Source of the DNA: Verrucomicrobiales bacterium
GTDB lineage: Bacteria > Verrucomicrobiota > Verrucomicrobiia > Limisphaerales > J093
DNA: 31,411 bases
Assembly: GCA_024233305.1 (NCBI GenBank)
Contig: JACKPV010000045.1
Span: 1 to 31,411, forward strand
Direction: 5' to 3'
Position numbers and translations under genes: made by a program. The notes under the pieces are model-generated. The model saw only the letters and a program-made list of their open reading frames with translations. It made no database searches and was not told where the DNA came from. Shown here one piece after another: positions 27,401 to 31,411 of the stretch. Every line of letters begins with the position of its first letter. Position 1 is the first letter of the stretch.

Positions 27401-28376
27401 CCTGTTCCCAAGCGAGGTTCAAGGCCTGGGTCCGGTGGTCATGCTCGGCCCGGATGGATTGCTGTTCGCCTTCGTGGCGTTGCTGCGCGACCGCTGCACA
27501 GGCGGCATGCAGGTCGCGGCAACGACCGAGCCGTTCGGCCAGGAGCGCCACCCGGCCCGCCGCCAATTGTCCCCCCAGCACATGCAGCAGGCCAAAACCG
27601 AGCACGGCGGCCCCGGCCGCCAGGCCCGCGGTGCGCCGGTCCAGGGGTGGCCACCCGAGTTCCGGCGCCAGCCAGACACCGCCGGCCAGCAGCAGCACCA
27701 CCACCCCCGCCAGCAGCCACCACGGCAGAACGCGGGCCAGCAGCGGAAAGAACGTCCGGCGCACCGCCCGCAACGCCGCCGCCGCCTCGTCGGTCAGCGC
27801 CGCACAGTCGGCGAGTTGCTGGCCGGGATCGGGATGCAGCGAAACCTCGCGACCACCGCCGTCCCCGCCGAGCCGGCGGAGCAACCGGGGATATCCACGC
27901 AGGGTGTCCGCCGCCCGGGCCTCGACCCCTGACATTCCCGCCTCCGCGTCCGCCAAGCGCGCCGCATGGTCCCGATGGGCCTCCTCCTCCGCCTGCAGCC
28001 GGCCGTCCCGGTTCCGGGTCGTCTGCAACAAATCCCGCTGGATCTCGAACTTCCGCCGGCTTTCCTCTTCCTCGACCTGCTTGAGTTGCAGCCGCTGCGC
28101 CGATTGATGGGCGCGGGCGATCCGCTCCGCGCGCGCGGCATGCCGCTGTTCCGCCCGTTCCCGCGCGGCCTCGCACGCCACCTCCGCCTGCCGGATGGCC
28201 GCCGCCGTGCTCTCGTCCCGGCGACCTGCTGCTGCCCGCTCGCGCTCGCGCAGGCGGCCGTCCTGGGTGCGGCGGACCTCCTCGACCGCGCGCTCGCGCT
28301 GCGCGAAGTCGGCGAGGGTCGCACGCAGACGACGCAACAAGTCGACCGTATCCGGGATGCCCGGAAGCCTACTCAC
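24474..28376 (-). CDS. Membrane-anchored FtsK/SpoIIIE-type ATPase of a type VII-like secretion system (EccC/EssC-like)
   Basis: The 1,300-residue protein is the likely secretion motor. GTG 28376 is chosen because it overlaps the stop of the preceding gene by 8 bases. Residues about 10-200 are charged and rich in Glu/Arg/Ala (coiled coil). Two membrane spans follow, near 210-234 (PWWLLAGVVVLLLAGGVWL) and 247-272. A second coiled coil runs to about 430. Three FtsK-like modules come next. The first has a degenerate nucleotide loop STQGAGREQ (501-509). The second is canonical, with Walker A AGKTGSGKSN (767-776, K774) and Walker B LLIIDEF (D876/E877), and has ALQCNEADAYLIMDEDNPA downstream. The third is degenerate (VGQRDEAS near 1071, then FVLVHDLQKF). 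Membrane anchor plus tandem FtsK modules is the layout of EccC and EssC. The two adjacent WXG100-like genes support this. No FHA domain is seen. A DNA translocase role is less likely, since no winged-helix gamma domain is present. Confidence 0.85.
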   Translation of the reverse strand: MSRLPGIPDTVDLLRRLRATLADFAQRERAVEEVRRTQDGRLRERERAAAGRRDESTAAAIRQAEVACEAARERAEQRHAARAERIARAHQSAQRLQLKQVEEEESRRKFEIQRDLLQTTRNRDGRLQAEEEAHRDHAARLADAEAGMSGVEARAADTLRGYPRLLRRLGGDGGGREVSLHPDPGQQLADCAALTDEAAAALRAVRRTFFPLLARVLPWWLLAGVVVLLLAGGVWLAPELGWPPLDRRTAGLAAGAAVLGFGLLHVLGGQLAAGRVALLAERLGRCRDLHAACAAVAQQRHEGEQQSIRAEHDHRTQALNLAWEQAVDHAAEAAEEWRRRLDDQRRRALASNDRQRREILARIERECCLRTEALRREAQDLGRQWSDTQQAEVDRMAAAHTAGWRALLEDHARLFPGWEQQIESARTAVRTRFPAWDSPEWARWQPATEPVEAVRVGEVRVDLAGFCDALPADPRLAFGGSSRIGIPLLLSFPRQGSLLLSTQGAGREQAIAALNATVLRLLAMTPPGRIDFTIIDPVELGQNFAGLMHLADYEERVIRSRIWTQPGQIEEQLTDLGGHVEKVTQMYLRNEYEDLAAYNAQAGRMAEKYRFLVVADFPEGFTDLAVRKLLSLAASGPRCGVFLLLHWDRRRPAPPDLVAEDLERACGGVICEDGHWRLGGLPAAGIELTLEPAPDAAFTTRFLRQVGQGSVDAGRVEVPFTEILPDERGTWSLETTAELRVPIGLTGATKRQHLAIGRGTRQHVLIAGKTGSGKSNLFHVIVTNLALWCRPDRVEFYLVDFKKGVEFKCYATHRLPHARVVAIESDREFGLSVLQRVDEEMRRRGELFRDLGIQDLPGYQRASGGATLPRTLLIIDEFQEFFVEDDRVSQAAAMLLDRIVRQGRAFGIHVLLGSQTLGGAYTLARTTLGQMVVRIALQCNEADAYLIMDEDNPAPRLLSRPGEAIYNDASGMIEGNNPFQVVWLDDTERDTVLRRVRRLADEAALSMPAPVVFEGNAPAQVRDNERLTRALAVRPVEPPAAGRVWLGAPNSIKGPTEAVFHRQGGHNLLIVGQRDEASVALLGVAMISLAAQYPTAGVRFVLLTRGPAEAAGARFFGTVLRGLPHPVDVPAPAEVPAVLRGLLEELDRRADPAAGGDAAPVFVLVHDLQKFKELRHEEDFGFSLETGSEEPGPGAQLNRLITEGPGHGLHVICTCDSANNLHRFLSRKAISEFELRVLFQMSANDSAALIDTPHANNLGLHRAIYHNGQEGITETFRPYALPDDAWLADVAARFQLPTTA

Positions 28377-28581
28377 AATCGTGGCGGATTTGGTGGATGA
28401 CGCGTTCAAGTTGTTCGATCTGGCCGAGTGCGCGGTTGACGCTCGCGGAGAGCTCGGTGAGATAACGCTCCTCGAAGTCGTGGGCCCGCCCATCCTGCCA
28501 GGCGGTCTTGGTCACATCCCAACGACCCAGCAGATCCTTGGTGAGCGCGGCCAACCGGGCGCGGCTTCCGCTCAGGCTCAC
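28369..28581 (-). CDS. Short WXG100-like protein (second of two)
   Basis: The 70-residue product is predicted to be helix-turn-helix with the turn at TAWQDG (W28-Q29-D30-G31) and then FEERYLTELSASVNRA. A WXG-like tryptophan turn between two amphipathic helices is the mark of the ESAT-6/WXG100 family, and the protein is shorter than the usual near-100 residues. The start is GTG 28581, whose GTGA overlaps the stop of the preceding gene by 4 bases. Its own stop overlaps the start of the ATPase gene. It shares W-Q-D and a following F-E-E with the other WXG100-like protein of the operon, so the two may form a heterodimer. It is short, so the family call rests on motif and context. Confidence 0.7.
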   Translation of the reverse strand: MSLSGSRARLAALTKDLLGRWDVTKTAWQDGRAHDFEERYLTELSASVNRALGQIEQLERVIHQIRHDCE

Positions 28582-29138
28582 GGGCCGCGCTCCTTTCCGG
28601 CGGCCGCGGCGTCCGTTGGTTCGACCTCCGCCTCGGCGGCGCGGCCACCCGATGTCACCGGACGTAACGGGACCCCGGCGTAGGCATCGAGGATCCGGAC
28701 GGTCTCCCGCAGCACGATCTCTGCCTGCCTCATCTCCTGACCGAGCACTCCCCGCAGCTTTTCGACCTCCCGGGCGAGCGGATCGACGCGGCTGTCGTAC
28801 TGCCGCACCCAACGCCGCACCTGCCGCAACCGATCCTCGGCGGCCTGTAACTCGCGGCGGGCCTTCTGGACCGCCATCTGCTGAACCTGCGTGGCCTCGG
28901 CCAGCCCCGAGATGCGGGCGCTGAACAGCTCCTGCTGCCGCTGTTCGAGCACCTTCGCCCGCCGCACCGTCTCGCGCTGCCAAAAGTCCCGTCGGTCGTG
29001 ATCCAGCCACCCCTTCGTGCGCCGCACCTCCTCACTAATCTCGTCCAGCGCGTTCCCCGCCTTTTCGAGATAGACGAGCAGTCTCGTCCGGAAGGACTCG
29101 ACGGCTTCGATCGACGTGACTTTGGCGCGGTCGGCCAT
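28578..29138 (-). CDS. Coiled-coil protein of the type VII-like operon, function unknown
   Basis: The 186-residue product is almost entirely helical and charged. Long heptad-like stretches include NALDEISEEVRRTKGW, FWQRETVRRAKVLEQRQQEL and RRELQAAEDRLRQVRRWVRQY. The C-terminal tail from about residue 160 is Ala/Glu-rich and probably disordered. There is no signal peptide or membrane span. The start is ATG 29138, 5 bases after the stop of the WXG100-like gene. The stop overlaps the next start by 4 bases, so it is coupled on both sides. I do not recognise the family. By position it may be an adaptor, chaperone or LXG-like substrate of the secretion system; this is inference. Confidence 0.8.
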   Translation of the reverse strand: MADRAKVTSIEAVESFRTRLLVYLEKAGNALDEISEEVRRTKGWLDHDRRDFWQRETVRRAKVLEQRQQELFSARISGLAEATQVQQMAVQKARRELQAAEDRLRQVRRWVRQYDSRVDPLAREVEKLRGVLGQEMRQAEIVLRETVRILDAYAGVPLRPVTSGGRAAEAEVEPTDAAAAGKERGP

Positions 29139-29143
29139 GAGTT

Positions 29144-29416
29144 TCAGCGTTGGTCCAGGTACTCCTCGATCCGGGCCGCCTTGCGCAGCAGGAACGGCGT
29201 GTGCTGGTTCGAGATTTCGACGAAACGCTTGAGCGCTTTGAGGGTCTGGCGAAATTCCTCGGCGAACTTCGCGTGTTCCTGATCCTGCCACGTGTCGCTC
29301 AACGCCGCAAACCGCGCGTGCAGCAGCGCCATGCGATTCTGCAAATCGAGGTTGAAACGCTTCAACTCCTCGGCGAAGCGCCGCACCTCCTCGGGATCCA
29401 TGATGGCCTGTGGCAT
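29144..29416 (-). CDS. WXG100 (ESAT-6-like) family protein
   Basis: The 90-residue product has two amphipathic helices around a central turn DTWQDQEHAKFAEEF, with W43 near the middle as in EsxA/EsxB. W-Q-D replaces the strict W-x-G. The first helix starts PEEVRRFAEELKRFN; the second carries FRQTLKALKRFVE. WXG100 proteins are small secreted dimers or secretion partners of type VII systems. The C-terminus ends ARIEEYLDQR, and I see no YxxxD/E signal. The start ATG 29416 has a good ribosome binding site (GGAAGG, 6-base spacer); an internal ATG at 29401 is less likely. It is the first gene of a four-gene minus-strand operon ending in the FtsK/SpoIIIE-type ATPase. Confidence 0.82.
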   Translation of the reverse strand: MPQAIMDPEEVRRFAEELKRFNLDLQNRMALLHARFAALSDTWQDQEHAKFAEEFRQTLKALKRFVEISNQHTPFLLRKAARIEEYLDQR

Positions 29417-29422
29417 CGTCAG

Positions 29423-29428
29423 CCTTCC
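29423..29428 (-). promoter_or_regulatory. Ribosome binding site of the WXG100 gene
   Basis: GGAAGG on the minus strand sits 6 bases before ATG 29416. It is the only clear Shine-Dalgarno site in the operon; the other three genes rely on overlap or near-overlap of stop and start codons, which points to translational coupling. Confidence 0.65.
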
Positions 29429-29458
29429 GTTCTCGCCGCCCGCCCGTTCTGCCCGCCT

Positions 29459-29496
29459 GCGCCACCCGCGACAGGGCCGCGTTCGGTGGGTGGCGC
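29459..29496. other. Inverted repeat upstream of the type VII-like operon
   Basis: A perfect 9-bp inverted repeat (gcgccaccc ... gggtggcgc) with a 20-base spacer lies 43-80 bases before the first start codon of the operon. It could be an operator or a leader hairpin. No promoter boxes are evident. The rest of the 29417-29857 gap has no recognisable gene; apart from this repeat I see only the lone element end at 29557. Confidence 0.35.
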
Positions 29497-29556
29497 GACC
29501 CTAGCAACGCCCCGGCGGGCAAGCCAAAGCAAATCCCCGGCCACGCCGAAGAACTG

Positions 29557-29579
29557 GGGGTCAGTCCTCACTATTTACA
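29557..29579 (+). repeat. Lone RAYT-type element end
   Basis: The sequence ggggtcagtcctcactat followed by ttaca resembles the ends of the element at 30314-30955: both start ggggtca (ggggtcag here and in the right end) and contain actat a few bases in. No inverted partner is visible nearby, so it is probably a remnant of a related insertion. Confidence 0.45.
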
Positions 29580-29857
29580 CTCGATCCACTGCGTCGAATC
29601 CCGCGTCCGCTCCGTTGGTCGGCCGAAGGGCCCCGGCCCCGCCGGCGGGTGAATGAAGTGCCGGAGAAGGACTTTCACCTCCCAGCTGGATGCCTTCACA
29701 GGCGCACCAGCGCGCCCGCCCGGCGCCGGACGGGCTAAACCGCCCCGTTTGGCAAGGCACTGAAACGACTTATGAACTTGGGCCTCGCTCAACAAGGCGC
29801 TTGATGTTTGCCCGGATTCTCATGAGCCAGACTCAACTCTCATCTCCCCCGTTTGCC

Positions 29858-30328
29858 ATGAAATCTGTTCAGTCCGTCGCGGAGGGTTTGCTGCGGTCGA
29901 TGTGTTTCCCGGGTTCGCTGGCCTTGGCCGGGCTGTTTGGCCACGCAGGGGAGGTGACCTCATTGGTGAGGGTCGGGCCGGAAAGTCGGGTCCTGCGCGA
30001 GAACGCGACGCCCATCGGGCCGGACGAAACCGTGGTCGAGGTGGTGTGACTGGGGATCGATGAAACCGGGGCGGCTGTCGAGGTGCCCTCCCGGTATGTC
30101 ACCCTGGCAACGGGGTTGAACCGTTGGGACGAACGCTAGCGGGGATGGCTGGCTGCGGTGCCGGAGTTCGAGGCAACAGCCGAGGGCTACTTCGTCGCCC
30201 GACAGACGCGGACCAAGTTGATTCTGCCTCCGGACCTTGCGACCGAGCCGGTGGACATGCTCGGTCCGGATGGCGTCCGGCTCATCAGCGCTCCCTTCGG
30301 GCTGGGGGGAGAAGGGGTCACACTATAA
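29858..30328 (+). pseudogene. Broken gene for a secreted protein, two in-frame stops, cut by a mobile element
   Basis: One frame reads as a continuous protein-like text despite stops at 30047-30049 (TGA) and 30137-30139 (TAG). From ATG 29858 it begins with a possible signal peptide (MKSV... SLALAGLFGHAG) and continues VTSLVRVGPESRVLREN, DETVVEVV, stop, LGIDETGAAVEVPSRYVTLA, TGLNRWDER, stop, then EGYFVARQTRTKLILPPDL and DMLGPDGVRLISAPFGLG. It ends at a stop formed inside the left end of the element at 30314. In-frame ATGs at 29804 and 29822 are alternative starts. The text resembles the N-terminal parts of large verrucomicrobial surface proteins, but I cannot name the family. It is not expected to be functional. 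Confidence 0.6.
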
Positions 30329-30358
30329 CAATGGATTGACTTGGGCTCTTATGGGGTT

Positions 30359-30364
30359 GGAGGG
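30359..30364 (+). promoter_or_regulatory. Ribosome binding site of the RAYT remnant
   Basis: GGAGGG lies 6 bases before ATG 30371. It decides this start over the in-frame TTG at 30341. Confidence 0.6.
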
Positions 30365-30370
30365 TTCCGC

Positions 30371-30951
30371 ATGCCCCGCCAACTGCGTATCGAGTATCCG
30401 GGGGCGATCTGCCATGTCATGAGCGGCGGAGACCGGCGGGAAGACATCTTCCACGACGAGGAGGATCGTCAGGAGTTTCTCAAGACGCTGGCTGAGGCCT
30501 GCCAAAAGGCGGATTTCCAGCTTCACGCCTACTGCCTGATGCACAATCACTTCCATTTGGTTGTGGAAACTCCCAATGGCAATCTGGTGGCGGGCATGCG
30601 CTGGCTGTTGAGCAGCTACACTCTGCGGCTGAATCACCGACGCAAGTTCTTCGGGCAGGTGTTCAGCGGGGGGCGCGTCTCGGAGGCGAGGATTTCCGGC
30701 CTGGATTGTTGGAGCGGATCATCGGGGAAGAACTGCAACGTCTGGGTTGGACGGGAGCGGACGTGGAAAGGCGCCAGCGCACGGCCCCGGAGAAGTTGGA
30801 ACTGGCGGCACGTTTGCGCCGGGAAACGACGCTGACCATCAAAGAGCTTGCCCAGCGGCTCCACCCGGCCAGTTGGAAGAGCGCGACCACCCAACTCCAC
30901 AGCCTGAACCTGAACCAACAGCAACAGTGCCACGTCATTGTTATAGTCTGA
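30371..30951 (+). pseudogene. REP-associated (IS200-like, Y1) transposase, internally deleted and frameshifted
   Basis: The N-terminal part from ATG 30371 is a normal RAYT/IS200-type transposase: MPRQLRIEYPGAICHVMSGG, then DREDIF-like text, and the HUH motif MHNHFHLVVETP, then LSSYTLRLNHRRKFFGQVFSG. A good ribosome binding site (GGAGGG, 30359-30364) precedes it. At about 30665-30670 the frame shifts. The C-terminal part continues in another frame as RGARLGGEDFRPGLLERI, GEELQRLGW and KLELAARLRRETTLTIKELA, ending at 30951. The middle of a usual RAYT, including the segment with Y-x-H-L-N-P that is expected to hold the catalytic tyrosine, is missing. The frame-1 product would run to 30835 with an unrelated tail. 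It is therefore inactive, though its ends could still be moved by a related enzyme. Confidence 0.85.
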
Positions 30952-30980
30952 CCCCCGTTCTGCGTTTAGCTTTGCTCATG

Positions 30981-31008
30981 TTCTGCTGGTCTCTCACGAC
31001 CAGCAGAA
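30981..31008. other. Perfect 10-bp inverted repeat next to the RAYT element
   Basis: The stem ttctgctggt / accagcagaa with an 8-base loop lies 25 bases beyond the right end of the RAYT element. No T-run follows. It may be another palindromic repeat or part of a neighbouring remnant. Confidence 0.4.
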
Positions 31009-31158
31009 CCCCGAAAGTCTCACTTCCACCCTGGTCCAAATTTTGGGGACCACTTCTATCCCGGTGGCCCCGACGTACGCGAAGGCCCCATTGAGCCGGA
31101 AGCCTCCGGCCTGTTCGATGATCGCTTGAATCGGGTCTGGTAACTCACTTGCTTTCAT
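30994..31158 (-). CDS. Small unrecognised ORF, possibly a truncated gene
   Basis: The 54-residue frame starts MKASELPDPIQAIIEQAGGF and continues NGAFAYVGATGIEVVPKIW before a tail that reads into the inverted repeat at 30981-31008. The first 36 or so residues look protein-like; the tail does not, so this may be the start of a gene cut by insertion. Its start overlaps the stop of a preceding minus-strand frame (ends 31147, residues ...MDRHWTSRRRALYEASRHESK) by 12 bases, suggesting a coupled pair. I do not recognise either. The plus strand is also open here, so the strand is uncertain. Confidence 0.3.
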   Translation of the reverse strand: MKASELPDPIQAIIEQAGGFRLNGAFAYVGATGIEVVPKIWTRVEVRLSGFCWS

Positions 31159-31272
31159 GGCGGCTGGCCTCGTAAAGGGCGCGCCGTCGCGAAGTCCAGT
31201 GGCGATCCATCTGCGCCGATGTGATTCTCGCCCGCTTCACGGCCGCGTTCCGTGGGGATTTGCGAGCTTCCA
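31147..31272 (-). CDS. Small basic unrecognised ORF upstream of the 31158 ORF
   Basis: From a GTG near 31272 the frame gives about 41 residues, rich in Arg and Lys, ending RRRALYEASRHESK. Its TGA overlaps the ATG of the next minus-strand frame. The frame is open further upstream, so the start is uncertain. The only support is the overlap and a plausible composition; it could be chance or a gene remnant. Confidence 0.2.
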
Positions 31273-31328
31273 CTCGACGCCGAGCTTGTGATCCAAGGCT
31301 TGATAGTGGCACGGGAGGGAGATCACCT

Positions 31329-31411
31329 ATGACAACGCCCAGAACCCAAACCGCACTGAAGGCAGGCTTTCGGTTCCATCATCTTTGTGGCTTGGGGAGA
31401 CGAGAGCGAAT
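31329..31411 (+). CDS. Start of an unidentified gene running off the right edge
   Basis: ATG 31329 is preceded by a strong purine-rich ribosome binding site (GGGAGGGA, 8-base spacer). The frame is open for the remaining 27 codons (MTTPRTQTALKAGFRFHHL...). That is too short to identify a family or to be sure the frame is real. Confidence 0.35.
   Translation, partial: MTTPRTQTALKAGFRFHHLCGLGRRER

Larger units (their letters stand above)
30314..30955 (+). mobile_element. 642-bp RAYT-derived element with 20-bp inverted ends
   Basis: The left end ggggtcacactataacaatg (30314-30333) and the reverse complement of the right end (30936-30955) differ at one base in 20. Between them lies one remnant RAYT transposase gene. 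The element sits at the break point of a decayed upstream gene, which supports insertion there. No clear target duplication is seen, as expected for HUH-type transposition. It looks like an internally deleted, non-autonomous derivative. Confidence 0.8.

Noticed and set aside
25650..27932. Plus-strand ORF of 760 codons
   Set aside because: It lies antisense to the FtsK/SpoIIIE-type ATPase, whose Walker motifs and coupling to upstream genes show that the minus strand is coding.
31039..31143. Plus-strand frame reading NFGDHFYPGGPDVREG to a stop at about 31141
   Set aside because: It looks faintly protein-like, but it has no start and a stop at 30967 upstream, and it is in register with the minus-strand frame starting at 31158. 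Neither strand can be settled, so it is left out.
1..31411. CRISPR arrays, tRNA or rRNA genes
   Set aside because: No short regularly spaced direct repeats, tRNA-like folds or rRNA sequence were recognised by eye. The regular repeats at 1-17331 are protein-coding and diverged.

Overview
The window is GC-rich and reads as a chromosomal piece of a Gram-negative, PVC-group bacterium, most likely a member of the Verrucomicrobiota. The pointers are an N-terminal LEPR-XLL motif on a giant surface protein, a formylglycine sulfatase, a PhoPQ-activated pathogenicity-related (PqaA-type) lipoprotein, a PQQ-like propeller protein beginning with a W-P-G-W-R-G-P motif, and a REP-associated (RAYT) transposase of the type common in that phylum. 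The phylum is inferred from gene content; no rRNA or marker gene is present.

Positions 1-17331 (minus strand) are one uninterrupted reading frame of at least 5,777 codons that runs off the left edge. It encodes a giant exported repeat protein. The N-terminus carries LEPR-XLL, followed by an acidic low-complexity stretch and an autotransporter-like beta segment. After that come about 30 copies of a 110-135 residue beta-rich unit, five copies of a second unit, and two blocks of exactly seven FG-GAP/VCBS repeats, which predict two seven-bladed propellers. The long plus-strand ORFs here are in-register antisense shadows.

Positions 17887-24160 hold ordinary genes. A probable plus-strand cluster (sulfatase, LOG-family nucleotide hydrolase, PPOX-type flavin-barrel protein) converges on the minus-strand PqaA-like lipoprotein. 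That gene diverges from an exported PQQ-like propeller protein. The convergent gap 24161-24473 contains REP-like palindromes, including a perfect 25-bp inverted pair.

Positions 29416-24474 (minus strand) are the most interesting part: a compact, translationally coupled four-gene operon. It encodes a WXG100-like protein, a coiled-coil protein, a second short WXG100-like protein and a 1,300-residue membrane-anchored ATPase with three FtsK/SpoIIIE-like modules. This looks like a minimal type VII (ESX/Yuk)-like secretion locus in a diderm. None of the usual accessory membrane components lie beside it, and the intact P-loop is in the middle ATPase module.

Positions 29557-31411 are a decayed mobile-element zone. 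It holds a lone RAYT-type end and a pseudogene of a secreted protein with two in-frame stops. That pseudogene is cut off by a 642-bp element with 20-bp inverted ends (19/20 match), which carries an internally deleted RAYT transposase. Small gene remnants and the first codons of a gene leaving the right edge follow.
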